NCBI RefSeq assembly: GCF_910594005.1
Contig: NC_057820.1
Span: 253,001-317,000 of the forward strand
Length of the DNA: 64,000 nt
From: Cervus elaphus
Lineage: Eukaryota; Chordata; Mammalia; Artiodactyla; Cervidae
Direction of reading: 5' to 3'
Numbering within the stretch: position 1 is the first letter of the stretch; each line of letters opens with the position of its first letter. The translations under genes and the position numbers were made by a program. This document shows positions 21,777 to 34,372 of the stretch, one piece after another. Under the pieces are notes generated by a model that ran no database searches, was not told where the DNA came from, and worked only from the letters and a program-made list of their open reading frames with translations.

Positions 21777-24700
21777 CTGAAGTAGCTGCAGACCATCTGC
21801 CTCGTTCCTTAGGTGATTCACAGCACATGAGGCTGGTAAGAAGATGGTCTCCACATAACGCAACGCCGTGGTCACACTGAGAAGTGGACGCTCACTCCAC
21901 GAACTGGCTCGTTTCCTGTCCACTCTCAGCTCTCCCTGGGTGGCTCAGGAAGGTCTTCCTGAGTGTTTCCGTCTGGGAGGCAGGTGATTCCCCGCGTGGC
22001 ACTGGGGTTCTCCCACCCTTTCGGGCTCCCCACAGCACAGACTTCTCCAGGCCACCCGTCACTTGTGAGTTTTTCTGATTCCTCACTCAGGGTGCCGTCC
22101 ACCTTTGTGTGTGTCCCCTGTTTACCCCGAGGGCAGAGCGGGGCTGGGCCCCTCCTGGGCTGAGAGATGCCTCACGGAGGCTGCTGTGCTGGCAGGCTGT
22201 GCGTCCCGCACTCAGCGCTGCTGTCACTCCTGTGCCCCGGGCACTGGGCCGAGGCTCCGGGGAGCAGAGACGGTCAGGGAGCCCAGAGGAGCCAAGCTCT
22301 GTCCTGGGAGCGGCACCTGCTCTTGCCCGGGGGGCTGCCTCAGCCTCCCTGTCTGTGTCTGACAGAGATGTCCGGGGCCGTTCTGTCATCCTCACAGGCG
22401 CACGATGGCGAGTCCCACTCGGGTCAGCTGTGTTGCTCTTAGCAGACTTTATAAAAGGTTTAGTGGGTAGAAAGTTTTTGAAATTGTCAGGGGAAATACC
22501 AGTTCTGCTTTAGAGTAGCGTTTCCTCTGGGTGGAATAACTTCCTCCGTACCCTGGAGACGGGAACTGCGGGAGGCAGTCGTCTTCCCTGCTTCGCAGCA
22601 GCTGCCCCGAGGAGGAGCTGGGAGACGGGGTCTCCACACTGCTGCCGGGACGAGACCCCACAGACAGGGCGGTCCGGGGAGGCTGAGGCCCAAGCTCAGG
22701 GTGCCAGTGGGCTTGGTTCCTGGCCTGGACGGGCCTTCTCGCCCTCACAGGTAGGCTGGCAGCAGGCTGGCTCCTTCCCGGCAGGGTGCTCACCCGTCAG
22801 CCCCAACTCATGAGTCAGCCTCGCAGAGGCCCCGTGTGTGGAAACGGGGTTGGGGCTTTAACACGTGAGCTTGAGGGGCCCAGTTCAGTCCATACCAAGG
22901 GGTTCTTGCCTCTTCCACTTGTTTATTAACCTGATTCTTGTCTCTGGAGCTGGGAGAATAGGTGCCGAATGAGAGTATTTCCAGAAGTGGTGGCTACTTT
23001 GTTTTTCACGTGTTTGGGAAACTCGCCCTTTCTTTTAGAAGCTAGCAACTTTCATTTCTCCAAACCCTATTGTCTCGTTTTCTATTGCTGGAAAATGAAT
23101 TGCCACAAACTTAGTGGCTTGAAAGGGCACCCACTTACGTGTCACGGCTCCATGGGTCAGAAGTCCGGCAGCACGTGGCTGACTCTGCTGCCCAGGGCCC
23201 CGGGCCGAGGTCGGTGTGTGGGCCGAGCGTGGCCCTTGTCAGGGACTCACCGGCGGGCCCACCCTGGCCCCGAGGCCCCGCAGTCCTTTGCCTGAGGGCC
23301 GAGGGCCCTCAGCATGTTGTGTTCTGCTGTAGCCTGCTCTTCTGCCACTAGCTGAGAAAACTCGGCTCTGAAAGACCGTGCAGTTTGGTCAGGCTGCTGG
23401 ATACTTGCCCTGTTGTAAGGTCAGCTGATTTGAGACCTTAATTACATCTTCAAAAACCCCTTTACAGCAGTAGGTGGGATAATTAGAGCAGAGGTGTGTG
23501 TCCGGTAGGGCCCAGGATCTTGTGACCATCTCAAAATTCTGCCTTTCATAGTCTTCCCTCTGGCCCCCCAAAATTCATACTCCCCAGATGCAAACCCCCC
23601 TTCCCCTCCCTTCCAAGGCTCCCAGGGTCTCAGCCCCTGAGTCCCCTGTCTGGTGTGACCCACCAGGGGCACCTGTGAACCGAGTGAGGCGGTGTCCTCC
23701 CTGTGGCTTCCCAGCAACCACGGGCAGGCTGGCCGGCTGTTGTAACTCAGACGTGGGTGGGGGTGACAAGGAGTCGTGTTGAGGCACAGTTCTGAGACCC
23801 CGTGGGGAGCCCAGCCCGGCTCCCTGGTTCTGCCTGAGCTGGTGTTTCTGGTGGAGGGGTCACATGTCTGCTCCTGAGCAGGGTTTGCAGCCAGCTGCCT
23901 GCCAGCGGAATCTTGGTGTCCCTCAGCCCTTTCTCTGTGTTTTCTGCGCTTCTCCGAAGCTTGGACCTTAGTGGGAAGTAGATGAGACTGTGAGTCAAGT
24001 CTGCTCTCTGGCTGGACTTCCCTCCTGCCTCACTTTGCCTGCTGTCCCTCTCCTGGCCCACATTCTCAAGGGTCCGGCCTGCGCCCTGCGCCCTCCTTGG
24101 TCCTCTGTCCCCATGCCTGGTCCCAGCTGGAGGCCTCATGCTGGGCTTGTGGGGCCCCTGCCCCTGTCTGCCCGGCACCCCCCGCCCAGGTCAGAGTGGG
24201 GACGTCTCTCCGCACGTCCTTCCTCGGTCAGCCAGGGCGGCCGGCCTGCCAGCGCCCCAGCGCTCCCTGCACCTGTGCTGACACGCGAGCGCCTGCTGGC
24301 TCATGACATGCTTCAGGGCGTCCTGTGAATGGGTGTCTGAGCACGTTTCCTGAGGCCTCTGCCAGTCTGCTGGGTCAGTTGTCTGGCTGGATGTAGAATC
24401 CTATGTCCCAGGTGTCTTTCCTTGGACTCCTTGGAGTCAGGCGCTGCAGGTGAGGAGGCTGGTGCAAGCGATCCCTCCTCCAGGCTTCTCCTGCCCCAGA
24501 ACCTTCAGGACTCTCCCTCGCGCCCTGATGTCTTCAGGTTCGGAGACCTGCATGGATGTGGGCGGCACCAGGGCCCTTGTCGTCTGAGGGGACGACATGC
24601 AAATCTCCCAACTGGGGAGACATGCAAATCATTTTCTCCAGATTATGAAGTGTTGCCTATGAATGAGTGCGCGGATGACCCAGGAATGTGTGTGCTCCCA

Positions 24701-26972
24701 GCCCGGCTCCAGACTGTCAGAGCGTCTTGTCTGTTTCCGTTTTCTGGAGCACCTGTTGGTTGGACGTGGCATTTCTTCTATTTCCCATCTTTTATACCCT
24801 TCAGACAGATTTTCTCAATTTTGTCATATAGCCGGTCTGTTGAATTTTCAGCGTTCCCAGTCACATGCCTGACAGTATAATCTAGGTGCGAGTAATAACA
24901 AAGTTGTCAGTTAAGGGTTGGAGGGGGAAGGCTCAGAGTCGTTCACGTGGGTGTGGACCTTAGGATTGTCTCAAAGAGCTCACTGGGGAGGGGACGCTTG
25001 AGACAAGACTTGCTGGGAGTGAGCCAGCAAGTGGGACTCAGAGCGGGAATATTCCGGCTAAGAGTACAGTCCTGCAAGGACCCCAGGCGGGACTGCACGT
25101 GGAGTGTCCTAGAACAGCAGGGGCCCATGGGGACTGTGGAGCACCCTGAGCTTCGCAGGACTTCACCCTGGAGGTCCCATGAGCCGCTCTGAGGGGGGCG
25201 CAGCCGGCGTGGACGACCTGGGCGAGCAGGGCCACTGAGTGCACAGCCCCAGGCCGCCCGTCCTCCAGGGCTCCTGCAGACACCTTGCTGCCGCCAGACA
25301 GCGCTTGGGTCCCGTGACCCAACACGTGCTTGCCTGGTGAGCAGAACAGGGCAGACGCCCGGCAGGTGTGTGAGCGAGGTCACCGGGGCCGGCGTGGACA
25401 GACCAGCCGCGCAGAGAAGGCCCTGGGGGGCCCAGCAGAGCGCAGAGCTCTTCCCAGGCACGGCCGGGGCCTCTGGCTGCGGGCAGCCTGGCCAGCTCCC
25501 CCAGGCGGAGGGGCGGGAGCTGGGCGGGAGCTGAGTGTGGGACTCCACTTGGCGTGGCTGGTCAGGAGAAGAGGGCGTGTGCAGAGAGCAGGGTCTGCAC
25601 TTCGTCAGCTCTGCATGAAAATAAACGGATAGGTTTCCTGGAGTTTCTCGAGGACGTCAGGAGTATCTCCGGCTGACTGGACACCGGCTCTGGGGCGGGC
25701 TCCCTGCTGGACGTGGTGCACGGTGGTGAGGGACTCACCCCTGTGGGGTCGCGGGGCACAGACCCTGAGAAGCTGGCAGCAGGGGACAAGACGGCGAATG
25801 GGCTCAGGCTCGAGCTTGGGTGGCCTGTCCCAGAGTCTTGCTGGTCTCTGATGGCCCCTTGAGGATGGATTGCCAGGCATGTACAGAGCCGAGAGGTGGG
25901 CGAGGCCATGGGGGACGGAGCTGAGGTGGGTTTGAGTGGACGCGGATGGAAGAGTTGATGTGGGCTGAGTGGACACGGATAGGCCCCAGCATGGATGGAG
26001 GAGCTGACGTGGACGGGGAGCGTGGGGGAGGGCTCGGCTGTCTGCAGTCGGGCTTCTGCGATTAGTTTTTCAGGGGTCTCGGGTTTGCTTTTCTGAAGTT
26101 GTCAGACGTGTCTGTGGAGAAAGAATTGGTGGTACAGATGGCTGGGGGCTGTCCTGGTGGCTCCGCCGTCTGTCCGGGAGCCACAGTGACGTCCAGGGCA
26201 GGCCCGTGGACACAGAGACTGGTGGGGGCTCTGGTGTTGGGGTGAGGATGAACTGAAGGGGCAGAAGAATGGCCCCCAGGGCAATAGAGGCTCGGACAGG
26301 GCAGGCGGACACAGGTGACCTCCTCAGTGGGTGTTTCCCCAGCGGGCCATCCACACAGAGCCGTGGCCACCACTCTTCACGGCACCCTTGTTCCCGCAGC
26401 CCTGAGTCTACAGGCAAAGGGGCTGAGAGTCAGGGTGGGCACCACTCAGAACAGAAGGGGTGAGCTGCCCGTCCACGTGGCTGCTCGGCGAGTCTCAGGA
26501 GGCTGCCTGGCCCTGTCTACACAGCGTCCAGAATCGGGGCCCTGGGAGCCCTTTAAAGCATGTGTCACTTGTCAGACATCCCCCAGTGAAGCTGTTTAAT
26601 ACGTTTTCAGGCTACTCTGAGCAATTCTGTGACAATAAATTTGATGACCTGTTTCCTCGGAAAATATAGCTTAGCGGCACTAACCCCAAAATAAATCGAA
26701 AACAGAAAGGTTCTCATAAGATATGTTGATAGAAGGAAGCATGACCGGGGTGGGCTTGTACGGGGAGGTGGTTCTTTCTTGAGGATCATGAGGGCAGGGA
26801 GCAGGGACTGGCTGTGGCCAGAGCCTCCAGAAGGAGCTGTGGGAACACCTGGTCACACCTAGCCACAGCCACAGTCAGAGAGCCCGGACTGTGCCTGGTT
26901 CTCGGGAGGCTGTGGTTCTCTGTGACTGGTGTTGGAAGGCATCCTCACAGTTTGTAACTGAGGGTCTGAGGA
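21777..26972. other. PCGF3 5' intron, GC-rich, no gene seen
   Basis: Old repeat pieces at about 23070-23590 and possibly 24600-24880; otherwise unique. Many overlapping frames on both strands reflect high GC content, not genes. Short direct repeats of GGATGGAAGAG/TGAGTGGACACGGAT type lie at 25920-26010. Confidence 0.5.
23070..23590. repeat. Ancient interspersed repeat fragments, class not determined
   Basis: TTCTATTGCTGGAAAATG followed by CCACAAACTTAGTGGCTTGA, and further on TTGAGACCTTAATTACATCT, are the left and right parts of a common old mammalian repeat, with GC-rich unique sequence between. Confidence 0.35.
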
Positions 26973-28767
26973 TGTGTGTAAGTGTGGATGAGGGTGTGTG
27001 TGTTTGCAGTGTCAGGCGGAAGTGAGGATGAGGGTGTGTGTTTGCAGTGTCAGGCAGAAGTGAGGATGAAGGTGTGTGTTTGCATTGTTGGTGGAAGTGA
27101 GGATGAGGGTGTGTCTCTGCAGTGTCAGGTGGAAGTGAGGATGAGGGTGTGTCTCTGCAGTGTCAGGTGGAAGTGAGGGTGGGGTGTGTGTTTGCAGTGT
27201 TAGGCGGAAGTGAGGATGGGGGTGTGTGTCTGCACTGTCAGGAGGAAGTGAGGATGAGGGTGTGTGTTTGCAGTGTCAGGTGGAAGTGAGGGTGGGGTGT
27301 GTGTTTGTAGTGTTAGGCGGAAGTGAGGATGAGGTTGTATGTTTGCAGTGTCAGGCAGAAGTGAGGATGAGGGTGTGTGTCTGCAGTGTTAGGTGGAAGT
27401 GAGGGTGGGGTGTGTGTTTGTAGTGTTAGGCGGAAGTGAGGATGAGGCTGTATGTTTGCAGTGTCAGGCAGAAGTGAGGATGAGGGTGTGTGTCTGCAGT
27501 GTCAGGCGGAAGTGAGGATGAGGGTGTGTGTTTGCAGTGTCAGGTGGAAGTGAGGGTGGGGTGTGTGTCTGCAGTGTCAGGCGGAAGTGAGGATGAGGGT
27601 GTGTGTCTGCAGTGTCAGGCGGAAGTGAGGATGAGGCTGTGTGTCTGCAGTGTCAGGCGGAAGTGAGGATGAGGGTGTGTGTCTGCAGTGTCAGGCGGAA
27701 GTGAGGATGAGGGTGTGTGTCTGCAGTGTCAGGCGGAAGTGAGGATGAGGGTGTGTGTCTGCAGTGTCAGGCGGAAGTGAGGATGAGGCTGTGTGTCTGC
27801 AGTGTCGGGTGGGAGTGAGGGTGGGGTGTGTGTCTGCAGTGTCGGGCGGAAGTGAGGGTGGGGTGTGTGTCTGCAGTGTCAGGCGGAAGTGAGGGTGGGG
27901 TGTGTGTTTGTAGTGTTAGGCGGAAGTGAGGATGAGGCTGTATGTTTGCAGTGTCAGGTGGAAGTGAGGATGAGGGTGTGTGTCTGCAGTGTTAGGTGGA
28001 AGTGAGGGTGGGGTGTGTGTTTGTAGTGTTAGGCGGAAGTGAGGATGAGGCTGTATGTTTGCAGTGTCAGGCAGAAGTGAGGATGAGGGTGTGTGTCTGC
28101 AGTGTCAGGCGGAAGTGAGGATGAGGGTGTGTGTTTGCAGTGTCAGGTGGAAGTGAGGGTGGGGTGTGTGTCTGCAGTGTCAGGCGGAAGTGAGGATGAG
28201 GGTGTGTGTCTGCAGTGTCAGGCGGAAGTGAGGATGAGGGTGTGTGTCTGCAGTGTCGGGTGGGAGTGAGGGTGGGGTGTGTGTCTGCAGTGTCAGGCGG
28301 AAGTGAGGGTGGGGTGTGTGTCTGCAGTGTCAGGCGGAAGTGAGGGTGGGGTGTGTGTCTGCAGTGTCAGGCGGAAGTGAGGATGAGGGTGTGTGTCTGC
28401 AGTGTCAGGCAGAAGTGAGGATGAGGGTGTGTGTCTGCAGTGTCAGGCGGAAGTGAGGATGAGGGTGTGTGTCTGCAGTGTCAGGCGGAAGTGAGGGTGG
28501 GGTGTGTGTTTGCAGTGTCGGGCGGAAGTGAGGATGAGGCTGTATGTTTGCAGTGTCAGGCAGAAGTGAGGATGAGGGTGTGTGTCTGCAGTGTCAGGCG
28601 GAAGTGAGGATGAGGGTGTGTGTCTGCAGTGTCGGGCGGAAGTGAGGATGAGGGTGTGTGTCTGCAGTGTCGGGCGGAAGTGAGGATGAGGGTGTGTGTC
28701 TGCAGTGTCAGGCGGAAGTGAGGATGAAGGTGTGTGTCTGCAGTGTCAGGCGGAAGTGAGGATGGTG
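26973..28767. repeat. Large 36-38 bp minisatellite (about 47 copies)
   Basis: The unit GTCAGGCGGAAGTGAGGATG plus AGGGTGTGTGTCTGCAGT is 38 bp; variants with GAGGGTGGGGTG are shorter. Unit types recur in blocks: the rare type TTGTAGTGTTAGGCGGAAG is seen at 27305 and 27418 and again at 27908 and 28021, an offset of 603 bp in both pairs, so part of the array was duplicated as a block. The array is in the 5' intron of PCGF3. Frames read through it in both directions have no coding meaning. Confidence 0.95.
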
Positions 28768-31700
28768 GAAGTGCCCAGCACATGGCGAGCAGCAGTGAGT
28801 GTTGGGGGTTGAGACTGAGGGCTTTTTCCTTAACTACATTCAGTGAAGGATTCCAGGTTGTGATTAGTGAGTGTGTTTACTACTTTTATCCAGCGCAACA
28901 AGCCTGGTGTATTTCCCTGGAGGAGGAAAGGGGATAAATGTGTGTGTCACGCAAGGGTATCGTGTGGGGAAGTACCCCTTAAGAGGGCTGTGGCATTGGG
29001 GGTGTTGCAGATGGGTGGACAGGAGTCTGGACAGGGCAGTGGTCCGAGATGCTGGGACAGAAGGGCCTTTTCATGCAGGAACGAGTGCCCCTGAGTTCTG
29101 GCGTGACCCTGAGAGGTGTGGGGCATGTGGCCTGTCCCTTCTGCAGCGTCCAGGGCTGAGGCCGGTGTGTGGCCCCTACTGCTTCCCCGGTGGCAGGGGC
29201 CGCATGGAGGGGTCGGCTGGGCTGCAGGTGGGCGGCAGCCTTATATCTTGGAGGGCTGGTGATGTCCTTGTCACCGGGACTTGGTGGAGTTGAGGACAGA
29301 AGGCTGGGTGGGGGGGTGACTGAGTCATGGGGTAGGGGGGATCCTGTGGAGGCAGGTTCTGTTAGGAGGGAGGTGTGGAAGGTTCCAGATGAGAAGGGCT
29401 TGCTGGGACCATCAGAGCCCTTGGGAAGCAGGAGGGTGGGGCCTGGATCAGCCTGGACCGGGGAAGGGGGTGGAGGTGCCACTGTGTCCCGGGGCCACAG
29501 CAGGGTCGGGCCCGGGGCGGCCAGGCCTCGCTCACTGTCTCCGGCCTAGACAGGCTTGTCTGGGCAGACACATGGAGGCCCGGCAGGCCCGGGGCGTTGA
29601 GAGGCTGAGGGGTGGCCCCAGGTGTGCAGGCACAGGATGGACTCCTCACGCTCAGGGCTGTGGGTTATTTCAGCCGAAGGTCACAGCAGAATCCACGAAG
29701 GAAGCGGCAGACAGAATGAGCCTTGGGGGACTGGGCGCTGCATCCAGAGTCCTCTTCCCGAGGAGTCAGGGTGAACGCGCTCAGCGACGGGAAGAGCTGT
29801 CGCCCAGGAGCCCAGGACCCACAGGGCTCTCAGGGAGGCTCCTGCTTGGCGGGCCCTCAGCTCCCAAGGACATGGGTCTTGGCGTGGACCCCGCTGAGCT
29901 TTCAGGGAAGTGTAAGTCACCAGTGGACACTGTCACCAGCCAGGCTCCCAGGCGCTGGCCATGGCCGTCCTCACTGGCCTCTCCCCGCCGAGTCTCAGCC
30001 ATCGGCCTGGGAGGGGTAGGAATCAGTGCTCCGGCCGTGCGCTCCGTGCGGGACAGCCCAGCGGCCGGCACTGGTGTCGGGGCGCGGGGCCAGAGGATGG
30101 CGCTGCCGGCCTCTGTCTCAAGGAGGGTCAACTGATTGTCTGAAGTGTTGCATTATCATTTGGTTTCATTTTTGAAAAGTAAAGATCTTGTGTACACATA
30201 TATGGCGTTGCATCTGCCACTCAGGACACCGTGACACATTAGACTCAGGAGGTGTCAGCAAGATGGGGTCAGGGCAGGGGCCCGTCCCCCACATCTGTGC
30301 CCATGACCCCGGGGGCCAAGGCTTGGCCAAGGCCAAGGGGAGAGTGGGGGGTGCAGTGCCCAGCAGCGGAGCCGCCCGGCAGGACGCAGGGCTGGTGGCA
30401 GCCAGGCGGGGCGGGTGTGTCCTCTCAGCCTTGCGTCGTGCCTCACACATCTGGCCTCCGTCAGCCTGGAATCGGCTGTTCGGGGATACTTGCCTGGAGA
30501 TGCCTGGTGAAAGGGAGAATTCTCACCGCCAGGAGTGGTGCTTGTGTTGGGCGGGCTTTTGGCAAAGTGTGCTTTTCAGGGAGGTGTTTACATGCGCTGA
30601 AGTGCCCAGTTTCATGGTGCACTTGCTGTCTTGGAGCACCTGTCCCGTCATGCGTCCCCCAGGCGCAGACCTCTGGTTGCCGGCTGCGTCCAGGAGATAC
30701 ACGGCCACAGCTGCTCCCCACAGGCGCCTGCTGGGAAGAGAGCTCTGCAGTCAGGCATAAACCTTCCAGTGGATGGAAGTGTTAGTGTCTCTTAGATGGA
30801 GAGCTTTGTTCAGGTGGGGAAGTTCCTTCTGCTCTTAACTTGCTGAGAGTGTGTCTCTGGGGAGATCTTAGCATCTCTCTCCTTTTAGTTTTTGTCATAA
30901 ACGACATTTGTTTCCTGCACAGAGCCCCTCCTGTGCGCTCCGCAGGCAGTGCTGCAGCTGTGGGTGGTCCGTGTCCCCCGGGTCCCCCTGGCCTGAGCTG
31001 TGCAGCCTCAGCCCCAGTCAGGAACACCACTACCTGTGTGCTTGGGCGGGTCTGTCTGGGGCGGGGTGCAGCACGCAGGTTTGGTGGAACCCGCCTGGCT
31101 CAGTGTCCTTAGGGGTCCAGAACTCTCGATTCTGTTTCCATTCACCTCAGTTCTGGTGAGCTGTTTTCAAGCAATTTGTCAAATTCCTTAGGAGTTTTCA
31201 ACTCTGTTGGCACAAAGTTATTCCTGACATTCTAATGTTGCTCAGCTGTGACTTCAGGGAGGTGTTCTGGACCCTCTGCTCTCCCTACCTCCTCCCTTGC
31301 TCTGGTTTGTCCTGTCTGTCACCTGCAGTGTCTGAACGGACGGCGTGCCTGCTCATGGCGCTTATCACTTGTTGTCAGTCTTCTCCTCGAGAACATTGGC
31401 CCTGGGGATCTGTGTCCCTTGCTCACTGACGTCTGAGATCGCACGTGCAACATCTGTGCCTATGTCGCTGGCCGCATCTAAGCGACACTGAGTGCAGGCG
31501 CCCCCCACACCCCGCCGGAGCTCCGGGAATGACTCCAGCTCCAGGCCCTTCAGCTCCATCTCCCTGACGGTGGCCAAGTTCTACAGGGGCCTGGTCACCG
31601 CTTCTCTGCTGCCGCTCACCCCAGCCCCGCACTGTGCTTGCTGGCCACGGCCCTGGCGCCACCGTCCGCACACACACATGCCCGTTGGCGTGTCTGTCCC

Positions 31701-32150
31701 CTGCAGTGGCCCAGAACCCGTGCGGAGCCTGCGGGTGTCCTCGTGTGGCTTCCCCGGGTGAGCCGCCCTGGGGACACCTTCCAGGGCGGGAACTGTGAAA
31801 GCAGCCCAGGAGTCACATGGCTGCTCTCCCAGCCTCCCGCCAGGTCACCCAAAGCCCACCGCCTTCCCGGGAGCTTCTCTGGGCCCCTGGGCATGGGGGG
31901 CAGCACCCAGCCTACCTCCCTACCACCCCCAGCCCCTGGGCCTCGAGCCACCAGGCTCCTGTGGGGGCCTGCCCGTGTCTCTGTGGTTGCTGTGGGTGCT
32001 TTACTGTCAACCAAGCTTGCTTTTCTTTTTGTTGTTCTGAGCAGGTAAAGGGAGAGGCCTGTTGACCTGAGCAGCTGAAGCCGCCTGTCTGGGGGCCGGG
32101 CTCCGTGGAACAGCACGTGTGGGTGATGCCCCATCCCTGTGTCTCCACAG
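28768..32150. other. PCGF3 5' intron, no gene seen
   Basis: GC-rich unique sequence with overlapping frames on opposite strands (for example + 29389-30135 and - 28979-29482) and no recognisable domain. Confidence 0.5.
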
Positions 32151-32188
32151 GCTTCAAAATGTAGCAGAGGACTTGGCTCTGTCCACAG
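32151..32188 (+). other. PCGF3: Candidate small non-coding 5' UTR exon of PCGF3
   Basis: A 38-bp segment is framed by an acceptor (GTGTCTCCACAG ending at 32150) and a donor (CACAG followed by GTAATG at 32189). It lies on the correct strand, between the promoter and the first coding exon, in otherwise unremarkable intron. Mammalian PCGF3 transcripts have more than one non-coding 5' exon, which makes such an exon expected, but I cannot confirm this one. It contains ATG directly followed by TAG (32159-32164), a minimal start-stop upstream frame if transcribed. Confidence 0.35.
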
Positions 32189-33478
32189 GTAATGCAGTGT
32201 GAGCTTGAGCTGCTGCTTTCAGTGCGTGTGAGGTGATTAAGCTTACCTTAAATTACACTTTGTCTTATTTTGACTCTGTTGTAGCCATAGAAAAAGTCAG
32301 TGCTTTGTAGCTCCTTTAAAATTTCATCTCTGACAGCTCCAGAGCAGGTTCAAGCACAGTTACTGACACACATTCCAGTTTTTTCTGATGTTTCTGATCG
32401 ACTCCGTTCTGCTGTTTGCTACGTGGGGCTCTTCACAGCTTCTAGCAGAAACGTAACTGCGGTGCTGTGTATGTCACATAAGTGACGTGACCTTGAACAG
32501 CAGGTGCCATTTCTGTGCTAGAAAATGGAAACACCGCGAGAGACGCAAGGAAGGCGCAGACGTGAGGAGCCAGAGCACGGAGGGCACGGTGGACAAGGCG
32601 TGAGCGTGGTGAACCCATAGGCAGCGGCGTCCGATGCAGAGGCAGCAGGAGGGACGACGGCCTCAAGGAGGTGGGCACAGGCTTCCCGCACAGGCCGCCA
32701 TCCTGACCGTCAGTGGCGCCTCCGGGGCCGCCCCACGCGCCACCCGCCTGTGGTCCAGGGGTACCCGTCCAGTGCTGCAGGCCCCTGGGTCGCAGCTGAG
32801 CTGGGGCGACCGCGGGTGCCCAGGTCCTGGCCGAGGTGGGGCAACAGTGGGCATTGGCCCCTTGTGAGAGTGGCTGGTCACGCGCCTGATTGGCGTGGAG
32901 GCCCACGTGGGCAGAACTGGAGGCCGGGCCCCCGTGGGGCTCAGGCTTTGGTAGGGGCCCGTCAGACCTGATGCCAAGAGGCACCCCTGCAGTGGGGTCC
33001 TTGCCTGGGTGTCACCCGTCATGCCGTTGGCGACACACAGGGCTTTCTTCCCGAGGGTCCTGCCCTCCTCAAAGGCTGCTGAGTGTCTGGAGACTTCATG
33101 CACCTTCGCGTCCTCGGTGAAGTCTTCCCCCGCTGATCCCCACCGAGGCTTCCTGAGTCCGCGTCCCTGCAGTTGTCCTTGGGTGGTGACCTTCGCTGCC
33201 AGCCTGCCTTCTGTTTACCAGCTCACGTTCTGTGGGGAAGGGCACCCCTTCCTTGCCTGTCTGTCCATGTGGCCTCATAGGCTCCTGTGTTACTCTGCTG
33301 ACCACCAGCAGTGATGGTTGCTGTCCCAGCTCTAAGCACAGAGGTCCGCCAGGTCCTTGCCCGGCCAGGGCCAGCTGCACGTCCAGCGGTGCTGGCTCCC
33401 GCGGCAGAGGCAGTGTGCACCCTCAGCCCAGGGCTGCCCAGAGCGGTCACTCCCGGGGGCGGAGCTGAGGGCGAGTGG

Positions 33479-34372
33479 GCATGTCCGTACTCGTGTACAC
33501 ATATCTGTAGAGTGGGCATGTCCACACTTGTGCACACATCTGTAGAGTGGGCGTGCCCACACTCATGTGCACACACATCTGTAGAGTGGGCGTGTCCACA
33601 CGTGCACACACATCTGTAAAGTGGGTGTGCCCACACTCATGCACACACATCTGTAGAGTGGGCGTGTCCACACGTGTACACATATCTGTAAAGTGGGCGT
33701 GCCCACACTCGTGAACAAACATTTGTAGAGTGGGCGTGTCCACACGTGCACACACATCTGTAAAGTGGGCGTGCCCACACTCGTGCACACACATCTGTAG
33801 AGTGGGTGCGTCCACACGTGCACACATATCTGTAGAGTGGGCGTGCCCACACTCGTGAACAAACATTTGTAGAGTGGGCGTGTCCACACGTGCACACACA
33901 TCTGTAAAGTGGGCGTGCCTACACTGATGTGCACACACATCTGTAGAGTGGGCATGTCCACACGCGTACACACATCTGTAGAGTGGGCGTGCACACACAT
34001 CTGTAGAGTGGGCATGTCCGCATGTGCACACATATCTGTAGAGTGGGCATGTCCGCATGTGCACACACATCTGTAGAGTGGGCGTGTCTACACATGCACA
34101 CACATATGTAAAGTGGGCGTGCCCACACTCATGTGCACACGCATCTGTAGAGTGGGCATGTCCACACGTGCACACATATCTGTAGAGTGGGCGTGCCCAT
34201 AGTCATGTGCACACACATCTGTAGAGTGGGCGTGTCCACACTCGTGCACACACATCTGTAGAGTGGGCGTGTCCACACGTGCACACATATCTGTAGAGTA
34301 GGTGTGCCCACACTCATGTGCAGACATCTGTAGAGTGAGTGGGCGTGTCCACACTCATGCACACATTGTATC
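33479..34372. repeat. 35-39 bp minisatellite (about 24 copies)
   Basis: The unit is GTGCACACACATCTGTAGAG plus TGGGCGTGTCCACAC, with longer variants carrying ACTCATGTGCACAC. Long minus-strand frames (up to 242 codons, Cys/His-rich) are produced by the repeat in several frames at once and are not genes. Confidence 0.95.

Noticed and set aside
33447..34175. 242-codon minus-strand Cys/His-rich frame resembling a zinc-binding protein
   Set aside because: Translation of the GTGCACACACATCTGTAG minisatellite; equivalent frames exist in other phases. No spacing consistent with a known zinc finger.
26973..34372. CRISPR-like array suspected from regular repeats
   Set aside because: The units are contiguous with no unique spacers and the genome is mammalian, so these are minisatellites.
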